Shown here: piece by piece, positions 55,106 through 63,880 of the stretch
Layout: each line of letters begins with the position of its first letter
Numbering within the stretch: the stretch's first letter is position 1
DNA from: Muribaculaceae bacterium
GTDB taxonomy: Bacteria; Bacteroidota; Bacteroidia; Bacteroidales; Muribaculaceae
Assembly: GCA_017451225.1 (NCBI GenBank)
Contig: JAFSPZ010000068.1
Coordinates: forward strand, 24,763 to 88,762
Length of the DNA stretch: 64,000 nucleotides
Direction: 5' to 3'
Notes under the pieces: generated by a model
Told to the model about the DNA's origin: nothing
The model's input: the letters and a program-made list of their open reading frames with translations, nothing else
Database searches by the model: none
Position numbers and translations under genes: made by a program

Positions 55106-57031
55106 TTAATATTTCTTTTGTTCTATGCTTAACAAGAAGAGCTTTTTGTCAACGCCGCTCGAATAACCTCCTATAGAACCATCAGCATTAATGACGCGAT
55201 GACAAGGAATGATAATGGGAATGGGGTTGGCTCCATTGGCTTGTGCTACTGCTCGCAGGGCTTTCTCGTTGCCCATTTTCTTTGCTTCTTCTTTGTAGCT
55301 GATTGTCTCACCATATGAGATGGTGAGCAATGTGTTCCACACTCTTTTTTGGAACTCGGTGCCCACAAGGTCAAGTGGCAGTGAGAAATCTCGTCGTTTG
55401 CCGTCAAAGTATTCTTTGAGCTGCTTGACGCAATTCTCAAGCAGTGGGGTAGAGGTGCAAACTGGTTTTAGTTTCATCTTCTCAGCAAGAGGCGAGAAAT
55501 CAGTTTCGCCAAACTCAATCGCAGCAATTCCTTGTGGGCTGGCGGCAATTGAAAGATTTCCCATGTTGCTGTCTATCACAATGCAGTTTAGCTGTCCTTC
55601 GTTAATAGGCGTGATATCAAGTTCTTGTGCCTTCTGCATCATGAATTGATAGGCTTCGGCATAGTCATTCCTGATAATTCCGTCGAGGATGGCGTCCTTG
55701 ATGGCATCTTTGATCACGCCAACAGGTCTGGACGGTGTGAGACCGAATGTGTCCATGATTTCTTGTCCATCAATTGGTGGTTGAAAGTTGCGCACACGGT
55801 CTTTCTCTTCGATGTCTATGAGTTTCTGCTTCACAAGTTCATAGTTTGCACGGAAGCGTTTTACCTTCTCTTGGTTCTTGCTTGTGATGTCGGCACGGCA
55901 CAGCGTCATCAGATCGTCGATATCGTCACCAGCCTCAAAAAGCATGCGGCGTACTGCCGAGTCGGTAACTTCATCCTCTACAAGGGCGATGGGGCGCATG
56001 TGCAGTCCCACAAGTTTTTTGACATATTTCATGTGCTCGTTTAATGGCAATCGCATCTTGGTAAAGATGCGTGGCACCATCTTCTCGCCAATGAAGTTAT
56101 GGTTGTGGAAAGTCCAGCCTTGTTTATCATCCCAATGCTTGGTGGCGGGTTTGCCTATGTCGTGGAACAATGCTGCCCAGCGCAGCCACACATTGTCGCT
56201 CTCTTTAGCCACGTTATCGAGCACTTGCATTGTGTGCAGGAAGTTATCCTTATGACCGCGGCCATTCATGGTTTCAACCCCTTTGAGGTTGGAAAGTTCA
56301 GGGCACACAAGTGGGAGCAATCCACTCTTGTCAAGGAGTATAAATCCTCGTGATGGCACTGGTGATTTCATGATTTTCATCAGCTCATCAGCAATACGCT
56401 CGCGGGTGATGATTTTCAGACGCTTTGCATTGCGCTTGATAGCAAAGAACGTTTGCGGCTCAATTTCAAATCCCAATTGTGTTGCAAATCTCACAGCGCG
56501 CATCATGCGCAGTGGGTCGTCGCTGAAAGTAATGTCGGGATTCAATGGGGTGCGGATGAGTTTGCGCTCCATATCGCCAATGCCATCAAAAGGGTCAAGC
56601 AGTTTTCCCCAGCTGTCGTGGTTGACCGAAATCGCCATTGCATTGATGGTGAAGTCGCGACGGCGCTGGTCGTCATCGAGGGTGCCGTCTTCTACGATGG
56701 GATTGCGACTCTGACGGTTATAGGACTCACGGCGGGCTCCTACAAACTCTAGCTCCACGCCCATTACCTTAACTTGCGCTGTGCCATAGGTCTTGTATAC
56801 TGCAAGATGTGAATTATCTCGACCTACTTTTTGCGCTACGGCTTTTGCCACTTCAATACCGCTGCCCACAGTAACAAAGTCAATGTCTTTGGACTGCCGC
56901 TCAAGGAAAATGTCGCGCACATATCCTCCTACAACGTAGCACTCACGTTGCATGGCATCGGCAACTTCTCCCACAAGTTTAAATACCGGGTGAGACAGAT
57001 GCTTAAATATGTTGTCTTTGCTAGTGTTCAT
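55106..57031 (-). CDS. Fusion of tRNA CCA-adding enzyme and O6-alkylguanine-DNA alkyltransferase
   Basis: One uninterrupted 641-residue frame joins two enzymes. Residues 1 to about 478 are a class II CCA nucleotidyltransferase: VVGGYVRD, metal pair Asp49/Asp51, RRRDFTINAM (from about 123), ERIADEL and an HD domain with His290-Asp291. Residues about 481-641 are a complete Ogt-type alkyltransferase with the acceptor Cys610 in IIPCHRVI, upstream Arg helix ALRAVAQANGANP and the YSSG end motif. Start ATG 57031 overlaps the stop of nth by four bases (ATGA), so it is coupled to a base-excision-repair enzyme. The junction (PINEGQLNCIVID) is seamless with no sign of an artefact. Confidence 0.88.
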   Translation of the reverse strand: MNTSKDNIFKHLSHPVFKLVGEVADAMQRECYVVGGYVRDIFLERQSKDIDFVTVGSGIEVAKAVAQKVGRDNSHLAVYKTYGTAQVKVMGVELEFVGARRESYNRQSRNPIVEDGTLDDDQRRRDFTINAMAISVNHDSWGKLLDPFDGIGDMERKLIRTPLNPDITFSDDPLRMMRAVRFATQLGFEIEPQTFFAIKRNAKRLKIITRERIADELMKIMKSPVPSRGFILLDKSGLLPLVCPELSNLKGVETMNGRGHKDNFLHTMQVLDNVAKESDNVWLRWAALFHDIGKPATKHWDDKQGWTFHNHNFIGEKMVPRIFTKMRLPLNEHMKYVKKLVGLHMRPIALVEDEVTDSAVRRMLFEAGDDIDDLMTLCRADITSKNQEKVKRFRANYELVKQKLIDIEEKDRVRNFQPPIDGQEIMDTFGLTPSRPVGVIKDAIKDAILDGIIRNDYAEAYQFMMQKAQELDITPINEGQLNCIVIDSNMGNLSIAASPQGIAAIEFGETDFSPLAEKMKLKPVCTSTPLLENCVKQLKEYFDGKRRDFSLPLDLVGTEFQKRVWNTLLTISYGETISYKEEAKKMGNEKALRAVAQANGANPIPIIIPCHRVINADGSIGGYSSGVDKKLFLLSIEQKKY

Positions 57032-57660
57032 TTCTTGTTGTAATGTTTGCAGTATTGCTTGATTCCGCAATTCAGGCAGTCGGGCTTGATGGCTTTACAC
57101 ACATAGCGCCCATGTAGCAACAGCCAGTGGTGAGCGTTGTAGCGGTCTTCCTCAACTATGTGGCGAGTGAGTGTTTTCTCTACCTCAAACGGTGTTTTGC
57201 CATGGGCAAGACCTGTGCGGTTCGACACTCGGAACACATGAGTGTCAACGGCAATAGCAGCTTTATGGAATACTACTCCCATTATCACATTTGCGGTTTT
57301 GCGCCCAACTCCGGGCAACTTAGTAAGTTCCTCCATAGTGCTTGGAACTACACTGTCAAACTCATCAACCAGCATCGCAGCCATTGCTTGCAAGTGACGA
57401 GCTTTGCTGTTTGGATAGGAAACGCTGCTAATATATTGCAGCAGATCTTCGGGCGTTGCTGCTGCCATTGCTTTAGCTGAAGGATAGGCTTTAAACAGGG
57501 CTGGTGTTACCATGTTCACCCTTTTGTCGGTGCATTGAGCCGACAGAATCACCGCCACTAGAGTCTCAAATGCGTTAGTGAAATTGAGCTCTGTACTTGG
57601 ATTGGGATTTGCTTCTTTGAAATAGCTTATTATCGCCTCGTAACGCTGCTTGATTGTCAT
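57028..57660 (-). CDS. nth: Endonuclease III
   Basis: This DNA glycosylase/AP lyase removes oxidised pyrimidines. The 210-residue protein has the helix-hairpin-helix LPGVGRKTANVI with catalytic Lys121, Asp139 in AVDTHVFRV, and a 4Fe-4S site from Cys188, 195, 198 and 204 (C-x6-C-x2-C-x5-C), each within one position of the E. coli enzyme. It is the first gene of a two-gene operon with the fused CCA/alkyltransferase gene. Confidence 0.97.
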   Translation of the reverse strand: MTIKQRYEAIISYFKEANPNPSTELNFTNAFETLVAVILSAQCTDKRVNMVTPALFKAYPSAKAMAAATPEDLLQYISSVSYPNSKARHLQAMAAMLVDEFDSVVPSTMEELTKLPGVGRKTANVIMGVVFHKAAIAVDTHVFRVSNRTGLAHGKTPFEVEKTLTRHIVEEDRYNAHHWLLLHGRYVCKAIKPDCLNCGIKQYCKHYNKK

Positions 57661-57741
57661 GATATTGCCTGATATAAAAATGATGTGTCTCGCAGGGATC
57701 CTTTGAGATACATCATTCTAAATGGAATTATTGAAAACTTT

Positions 57742-58782
57742 TTAATGAGTATGCTCAAATTCTCGCAAGAATCGCACGTCGTTCTCGCTGAACATGCGCA
57801 GGTCTTTGACCATATACTTGAGGTTTGTAATACGCTCGACTCCAACGCCAAAAGCGTAGCCGGTGTAAACTTTACTGTCAATACCACACAATTCTAGTAC
57901 GTTGGGGTCTACCATACCGCATCCCAATATCTCAACCCAGCCTGTGTGCTTGCAGAATCCACAACCTTCGCCTCCACATAGCATGCACGAAACGTCCATT
58001 TCGGCACTAGGTTCGGTGAATGGGAAGTAACTGGGACGCAGACGTATCTTGGTGTCGGGACCGAAGAGCTCCTTAGCGAAATAAAGTAATACTTGCTTCA
58101 AGTCGGCAAACGATACGTTTTTGTCGATGTAGAGACCTTCTATCTGATGGAAGAAGCAGTGTGCACGTGCTGTGATAGCCTCATTGCGATACACACGGCC
58201 AGGGCAGATGATGCGGATGGGAGGTTGTGTGCTCTTCATCACGCGCGACTGTACCGAGCTAGTGTGACTGCGAAGCACGATATTGCGAGTCACGTCTCCG
58301 CTTTTATCTTCATTGATAAAGAAAGTATCTTGCATATCGCGTGCAGGATGATCGGCAGCGAAGTTGAGCGAGGTGAACACGTGCAGGTCGTCTTCAACCT
58401 CAGGTCCGTCGGCAAGGGTAAAGCCTAATCGAGAGAAGATATCAATAATTTCTTTGCGAACTGTCGATATTGGATGACGTGTTCCTAATTCATCAGGGAA
58501 TGATGGGCGAGTAATGTCAATCTTGTTGGCAACCGACTCTTTGTCCTTAAATCCGTCTTTCAAAGTGTTGATTTTCTCGGTTGCAAGGGCCTTAAGTTCA
58601 TTAAGGCGCTGTCCAAACTCACGCTTTTGCTCATTGGGAACATTGCGGAACTCGTTGAACAAGGCAGTTATCTCACCTTTCTTGCTCAAATATTTTATGC
58701 GTAGCGCTTCAATCGCATCGCTGTTATCGGCTTTTAATTCAGCTATTTGTGCTTTTAAATTTTCGATTCTCTCTAATAGCAT
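57742..58782 (-). CDS. pheS: Phenylalanyl-tRNA synthetase alpha subunit
   Basis: The 346-residue protein has an N-terminal coiled coil (about 1-80) and a class II catalytic domain with HPISTVRKEIIDIF, RSHTSSVQ, PGRVYRNEAI, HCFFHQIEG and GVGVERI. It forms a tetramer with PheT, which is not in this window. It has its own -7 box and lies 81 bases before nth on the same strand. Confidence 0.97.
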   Translation of the reverse strand: MLLERIENLKAQIAELKADNSDAIEALRIKYLSKKGEITALFNEFRNVPNEQKREFGQRLNELKALATEKINTLKDGFKDKESVANKIDITRPSFPDELGTRHPISTVRKEIIDIFSRLGFTLADGPEVEDDLHVFTSLNFAADHPARDMQDTFFINEDKSGDVTRNIVLRSHTSSVQSRVMKSTQPPIRIICPGRVYRNEAITARAHCFFHQIEGLYIDKNVSFADLKQVLLYFAKELFGPDTKIRLRPSYFPFTEPSAEMDVSCMLCGGEGCGFCKHTGWVEILGCGMVDPNVLELCGIDSKVYTGYAFGVGVERITNLKYMVKDLRMFSENDVRFLREFEHTH

Positions 58783-58817
58783 ATCTAATAGTGTTGAGTG
58801 TTTCTTGAAAAATCATG

Positions 58818-58825
58818 CAAAGATA
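58818..58825 (-). promoter_or_regulatory. -7 box of pheS
   Basis: The minus strand reads TATCTTTG, matching TAnnTTTG, 35 bases before the ATG at 58782. Confidence 0.5.
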
Positions 58826-58920
58826 TAAATTTTTTATCAAAGAACAAAATTTTAATCTATGGAGACTAATCTATATAAATGTCAGATTTTGCACAGATTG
58901 GATAAAGCTAAACAAGATTA

Positions 58921-60252
58921 TTAATCATCCTTAATATCATTGTACTCGTCTTCGGGCGCTACAATAGACTTGGGGCGTGTAGAATAGCGAGGGGGCATAC
59001 CAGAGTAAAAGCGCAAAGTCTTGCTCTGGCTGGCGATGTGGTTCTGCTGTGGTGCCCATTCTCCTCGTGTCAATGTGGGTGCAAGCATGATTTGTTTGGA
59101 GCCATAGTGCTTATTAATATCATCAATGGTCGCCATCAGCTTTCTGTGTTTTACTTGATTTTCGACGTTGAAAAGGTCAAGCTGAAGCTCATCAACCGGT
59201 TTTATATCACTCACCATAACTCCGGCCTTGCGATAATAATAACCCTCGCGAAAAATGTTGTTGAGAGCAACCAAAGCATATCGCGCAAGCTCAATGGTTG
59301 ACGAGGTGTGCGACTCAAGTCGAAGAGTGCATGAGTTGGAATAGAATGGCAAGTCCTCCCGGAAACGGTCACCGCGAATATACACCGTCAATGTAATAGC
59401 GGCCGACTGTTCTCTCCGCAATTGTGCGGCACACGATTGGACAAACGATAGCACAGCATCGCTGATGTCGCTCTTTTGCCATAGAGCATGCCCAAACGTG
59501 CGCGAATTCATTATCGATTTGTGGGCAATTGTAACTGGATTAATGCTGACGCTATCTAGGCCGAGCAATTCCTGCTGAGTTCGAACCAGATTTATGTTTC
59601 CTATCTTGTGAAGATAGGACATGGGAAGGAGTATGAACTCGCTTGCGTAATGAATGCCACACTTGAGTAGCTTTGCATTGAGTTTGCGTCCAATACCCCA
59701 TATGTCGCTCACTTTGGTGACTTTTAATATGTTGTCAATCTGTTCTTGCTGTGTTAATCCCATCACTCGGTCAACATTACAAGGATTTTTCTTGGCCACA
59801 TGGCTAGCAATCTTGGCAAGTGTGCGAGTGTGAGCAAAACCTATGCTTACAGGAACTCCAACATATTTATAAATTTTCTTGACTAGCATGGTGAGCAATT
59901 CATGGTTCTTGTGGTCATCATTATAAGGGAGCTTAAAGAAAGCTTCATCGACCGAATAAACTTCCAGGTCAATAGCAGCCTCTCCCAGAATCCTCATTAT
60001 TCGGTTTGAGATATCTTGATACAGAACATGACGTGCTGAAAGCATTACGATGCCCGAAGGGTCGGTGTAGTTCTTTATTTGGAATGCAGGACATCCCATT
60101 GGGATTCCCAGTGCTTTAGCCTCGTTGCTGCGCGAAATTGCACAACCGTCATTGTTCGACAGGACAACCACGGGCTTTCCATTGAGCAAAGGGTTGAACA
60201 CCCGCTCACAAGAGACGAAGAAGTTGTTGCAGTCGGCCAGGGCGTACATCAT
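58921..60252 (-). CDS. umuC: UmuC-like Y-family DNA polymerase
   Basis: The 443-residue protein is the catalytic subunit of a Pol V-like translesion polymerase: ALADCNNFFVSCERVF with metal-ligand Asp7, and YSVDEAFF with Asp102-Glu103, one off from E. coli UmuC, followed by thumb, little-finger and C-terminal DUF4113-like regions. Its start overlaps the end of the SGNH-like gene by four bases (ATGA), so it is translated as the last gene of a surface-sugar operon. umuD is about 44 kb away. Confidence 0.93.
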   Translation of the reverse strand: MMYALADCNNFFVSCERVFNPLLNGKPVVVLSNNDGCAISRSNEAKALGIPMGCPAFQIKNYTDPSGIVMLSARHVLYQDISNRIMRILGEAAIDLEVYSVDEAFFKLPYNDDHKNHELLTMLVKKIYKYVGVPVSIGFAHTRTLAKIASHVAKKNPCNVDRVMGLTQQEQIDNILKVTKVSDIWGIGRKLNAKLLKCGIHYASEFILLPMSYLHKIGNINLVRTQQELLGLDSVSINPVTIAHKSIMNSRTFGHALWQKSDISDAVLSFVQSCAAQLRREQSAAITLTVYIRGDRFREDLPFYSNSCTLRLESHTSSTIELARYALVALNNIFREGYYYRKAGVMVSDIKPVDELQLDLFNVENQVKHRKLMATIDDINKHYGSKQIMLAPTLTRGEWAPQQNHIASQSKTLRFYSGMPPRYSTRPKSIVAPEDEYNDIKDD

Positions 60253-61334
60253 TGTTTCGTGCCTTTCCCTTCCTTGGGCAGCTTAAAATAAGGATTTTCA
60301 ATGCTGCCGTAGTTCATCTCTTTGTAGGCCGAGTCAAGAATAAGCTTGCACTTTGCCGAAATCAAGTGAGCGGCGTAGTCATAGTAGGCCCGGTCATTGT
60401 TCACGAGTTCGGGATGACTGCTAAAGTCGTGAACTTTGTCTTGACCGAAAATAGACTTCATTATCCACAAATCATGCCAGGAGAGTCGTGGATAGGTGTT
60501 GCGTGGAGGTACAATGATAATGTAGTTGGTATGATTCTTGTCAAGTATCTTCTTTATGGTACAGAGCCGCTGTTCAACAGTTTCGTCAATGGCAGGTTTG
60601 GTCACCGATGGGCTATTTACTCGCTTGATGCGCTTGAGCCTCTCGGGGGTGTAGTATTCATTTGGGTTGACGGCGATAATAGAGTCGAACTCGGCATAAT
60701 ACATTTCATTGAGGTGCCCAATTCTATTGGGTGCTAGGCCAATGATTATGCCTTCATTCTGCAATTCTTTCTCAAATCGGCTTGGCATTAAAGCATATTT
60801 CACTTGCTTAATGTCACGGAAAGCATTGAGAAAAAGACTGTGGACTCTTAACCAATTCCATGTTCCAGTAGTGGCTGGATGCTGAACGTAGAGAATGTCA
60901 TTGTCGTTTGGCTTTCGTCCCAACATCTTTGCTTCGATAACGATGAGTGCATTCTTTATAGTGGTGCCATGGTCGTTGAGAAATCTCATTTTGTTGATAA
61001 TACCATCGAGAGACTCACTCGATGCATCAAAATGCAGTATTGAGGCGTTGTCGCTAAGATAAGGTTTCCAGTAGCTAGACTTGAAATTTTGCGACATAGA
61101 TGATCCAAGTATGAACGAGTCGTAATGATATTTGTCATTATACAAGAGATAGGTCTCGACTGATGTGAATCCTGCATTGTTGCCCACGATTACCGAGTCT
61201 TGGCCTTTGGCATCGTTGGTAACGGGATGGACAATCTTGAATGGGTCTACGATGGCATAAAACGCTATGAAGAGCATTACTGGCATGAGAGCCAGCAAAG
61301 TGCGTAGGCAGAATTTTTTTATCGAATTTTTCAT
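60249..61334 (-). CDS. SGNH-hydrolase-like partner of an MBOAT acyltransferase (AlgJ/AlgX type)
   Basis: The 361-residue protein has one N-terminal membrane anchor (about 12-32) and a periplasmic domain with a GxS-type block, FILGSSMS (Ser78/79), and a C-terminal D-x3-H motif (YDYAAHLI) like the catalytic Asp/His of SGNH hydrolases. It follows the MBOAT gene by six bases. Such pairs transfer acyl groups, usually acetyl, onto exported polysaccharide. It overlaps umuC by four bases. Confidence 0.8.
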   Translation of the reverse strand: MKNSIKKFCLRTLLALMPVMLFIAFYAIVDPFKIVHPVTNDAKGQDSVIVGNNAGFTSVETYLLYNDKYHYDSFILGSSMSQNFKSSYWKPYLSDNASILHFDASSESLDGIINKMRFLNDHGTTIKNALIVIEAKMLGRKPNDNDILYVQHPATTGTWNWLRVHSLFLNAFRDIKQVKYALMPSRFEKELQNEGIIIGLAPNRIGHLNEMYYAEFDSIIAVNPNEYYTPERLKRIKRVNSPSVTKPAIDETVEQRLCTIKKILDKNHTNYIIIVPPRNTYPRLSWHDLWIMKSIFGQDKVHDFSSHPELVNNDRAYYDYAAHLISAKCKLILDSAYKEMNYGSIENPYFKLPKEGKGTKQ

Positions 61335-61340
61335 AGCGTT

Positions 61341-62738
61341 CTAAAATTGGAAATAAATGTACTGAATATCGGCTTTCGCCCCATAGAAAGCGATGAGAAA
61401 CAACATTCCCCAGTATATAGCCCATCTTAAAATGGCGGGCATTTTCAATGTCATTATTGGGAATTCTTGACGTCGTCCAATCCATTCCACAATCACAAAA
61501 GGCACGATGTAACAGAACGCCGATATTCCCATTGGCATAGCGAGATAGCTGCCGTGAATCAACGTGTTGATGCATTCTTGCAAGTGTGATATGTTTGGTG
61601 AACGGAACGAAAGGAAAATAAGAGCAAAAATCATGAAGGTGAGCACACATAGGGGGATATCACGGAATCGAGCATGCCTAGTGTTGTTCTGCTTTTTGAG
61701 GAATACAAACGGCAACAGCATCAGTCCGTTCACAGATCCCCAAATCACAAATGTCCAGTCGGCTCCGTGCCACAGTCCCGAGACGGCGAAGACAATCATG
61801 ATGTTGAGGCAGGTACGCCACTTACCACATCGTGAACCTCCCAATGGGAAATAGAGATATTCTCTGAACCATGTCATGAGCGAGATGTGCCAGCGTTGCC
61901 ACAACTCCTTCATTGAGCGAGAGAAGAAAGGATAGTTGAAGTTGGGTAGGAGCTTGATGTTGAAAAGCCGTGCCGACCCGATGGCGATATCGCTATATCC
62001 CGAGAAATCAGAATAAATCTGGAAGGCGAAGAGAATCGCAGCCATAATAATAGACGCTGCGCTCATAACCGACGGGTTATAGAGTATGTTGTCGACATAT
62101 CCTGCAAGATTGTCGGCAATAACGAGTTTCTTTACAAGACCCCACAAAATTTGCCGCATGCCTATCACGGCATTGTAGTAGTTGAATGACTTCTTCGTTA
62201 GGAACTGAGGCAGCAAGTTTCTCGCTCTCTCGATGGGACCTGCCACAAGTTGCGGAAAGAAAGCGATATAGACGAAAAAAGCTATAACATTGTTAGTTGG
62301 CTTAGTTTTGCCATTATAGACATCGAAACTATAGCTTATGGCTTGCAATGTGTAGAAAGAGATTCCAACAGGCAACAGAATGTTGATGGTCACAAAGTCG
62401 GGATTTGCGCCAAAGAGTCTGAAAATATCGGCCAATGCATCTTTGAAGAAGTTGAAGTACTTAAAGGTGCCTAATATTCCAAGATTGATGATAAGATTCA
62501 GTGCTAGCCATAATTTAGAGCGCAAGGAATGGTCACTCTTTATAGCTAGTCCCGAGATGAAAGTGGTTGTCGATGTAATAAGAATCAGCGCCAAAAATCG
62601 CCAGTCCCACCATCCATAGAAGATGTAGCTTGCCACAAGTAGAAACAGATTCTGCCATGTTAATTTGTTACGCAGAATCCAGTATCCGGCAAACACTAAA
62701 GGCAAGAAAAATGCATATATGTAGCTGTCAAATTGCAT
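61341..62738 (-). CDS. MBOAT-family O-acyltransferase (AlgI-like)
   Basis: The 465-residue protein has about ten membrane helices and the MBOAT signatures: YSDFSGYSDIAIG, LWQRWHISL (His284), REYLYFPLGG and the catalytic SGLWHGADW (His324). AlgI-type proteins move acetyl groups across the inner membrane for polysaccharide O-acetylation. The gene lies between an aminotransferase and the SGNH-like gene, all on the minus strand. Confidence 0.93.
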   Translation of the reverse strand: MQFDSYIYAFFLPLVFAGYWILRNKLTWQNLFLLVASYIFYGWWDWRFLALILITSTTTFISGLAIKSDHSLRSKLWLALNLIINLGILGTFKYFNFFKDALADIFRLFGANPDFVTINILLPVGISFYTLQAISYSFDVYNGKTKPTNNVIAFFVYIAFFPQLVAGPIERARNLLPQFLTKKSFNYYNAVIGMRQILWGLVKKLVIADNLAGYVDNILYNPSVMSAASIIMAAILFAFQIYSDFSGYSDIAIGSARLFNIKLLPNFNYPFFSRSMKELWQRWHISLMTWFREYLYFPLGGSRCGKWRTCLNIMIVFAVSGLWHGADWTFVIWGSVNGLMLLPFVFLKKQNNTRHARFRDIPLCVLTFMIFALIFLSFRSPNISHLQECINTLIHGSYLAMPMGISAFCYIVPFVIVEWIGRRQEFPIMTLKMPAILRWAIYWGMLFLIAFYGAKADIQYIYFQF

Positions 62739-62755
62739 TGACTATAGAAAAAACC

Positions 62756-63880
62756 TTAACCTTTAAAGTTGTTGATTATTTGTGCTATCTGCTTGGCATC
62801 GTCGGCTGTTATTGGATAGCCCATAGGCAGGCTGATGGCTTGGTCGGCAATCTCGTTGGTCACAGGTAGCTTATAAGACTGGAAACGACGGTAGCAAGGC
62901 TGACGGTGAGGTGGTGTGGCATAATGGATATCGGTCATCACTCCGTTCTTCTCAAGGTAGGAGCGCATCTCGTCGCGCTTTTCAACACGAATCACATACT
63001 GATGCCAAATCTGTATCATGTCGTCAAAAATGTCGGGCTTCCTCACTAGTGGATTTGTGATGTGCTCATCGTAGGCCAAAGCAGCATCGTGGCGACGCAT
63101 GTTCTCCACATTGAGGTAGCGCAATTTCACGCGAAGCATGGCAGCTTGAATCTCGTCGATACGGCAATTGAGTCCCATGTAGATGTTGTGATAACGAGTA
63201 TCGCTGCCATAGTTGGCGATAGCCCGCACAGTCTTGGCAAGCTCTTCGTCATTGGTCACTACAGCGCCAGCGTCACCCAGAGCGCCTAAATTCTTGGTAG
63301 GGTAGAAGCTTATGGCGCTGGCATGGCCCAAGCCTCCTGTTGTGGAAGTCCCGTTGATGCCAGGTATATGTGCCTTGGCTCCTATGCCTTGTGCGTTGTC
63401 CTCGATAATCTTGAGGTCATAGCGTTTTGCTACTTCCATTAGCTGCTCGTCCCAGCATGGTGTCCCATAGAGGTGAACAGGCATGATAGCCCTCACGGCT
63501 GGTGTTATGAGATTTTCGATTAGCGACGAGTCTAGGTTCATAGTGTCGGGGCGAGCGTCGCACAGACATGGCGTCATACCATTATCGCTAACAGCGAGAA
63601 TCGAGGCGATATAAGTGTTGGCAGGCACTATCACATGGTCCTCGTTGTGCAGCACCCCGAGTTCGATGTAAGCTCGTAATATGAGCCTGAGTGCGTCAAG
63701 TCCGTTACTCACGGCGATGCAGTATTTAGCCTCACACAATCCTGCTATTTCCTGCTCAAGCAGGTTGGTCTGCTCGCCACGCAGGTATCTTCCAGATTTA
63801 ATTACATTGCATGCAGCCTCTTGCAGCTGCTCCATATATGGCTCGTTGGCCTTTGCCAGGTCAAGGAATTTGTATTTCAT
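62756..63880 (-). CDS. DegT/DnrJ/EryC1/StrS aminotransferase, probably for a 3-amino-3,6-dideoxy sugar
   Basis: The 374-residue PLP enzyme has the active Lys196 in FYPTKNLGALGDAG, the cofactor region IEDNAQGIGA and the start KFLDLAKANEPY. The preceding gene, ending directly against this start codon (TAG then ATG), looks like an FdtA/QdtA ketoisomerase, so an FdtB/QdtB-type amination of a dTDP-3-keto-6-deoxyhexose is the best guess. The product should enter a cell-surface polysaccharide. Confidence 0.9.
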   Translation of the reverse strand: MKYKFLDLAKANEPYMEQLQEAACNVIKSGRYLRGEQTNLLEQEIAGLCEAKYCIAVSNGLDALRLILRAYIELGVLHNEDHVIVPANTYIASILAVSDNGMTPCLCDARPDTMNLDSSLIENLITPAVRAIMPVHLYGTPCWDEQLMEVAKRYDLKIIEDNAQGIGAKAHIPGINGTSTTGGLGHASAISFYPTKNLGALGDAGAVVTNDEELAKTVRAIANYGSDTRYHNIYMGLNCRIDEIQAAMLRVKLRYLNVENMRRHDAALAYDEHITNPLVRKPDIFDDMIQIWHQYVIRVEKRDEMRSYLEKNGVMTDIHYATPPHRQPCYRRFQSYKLPVTNEIADQAISLPMGYPITADDAKQIAQIINNFKG

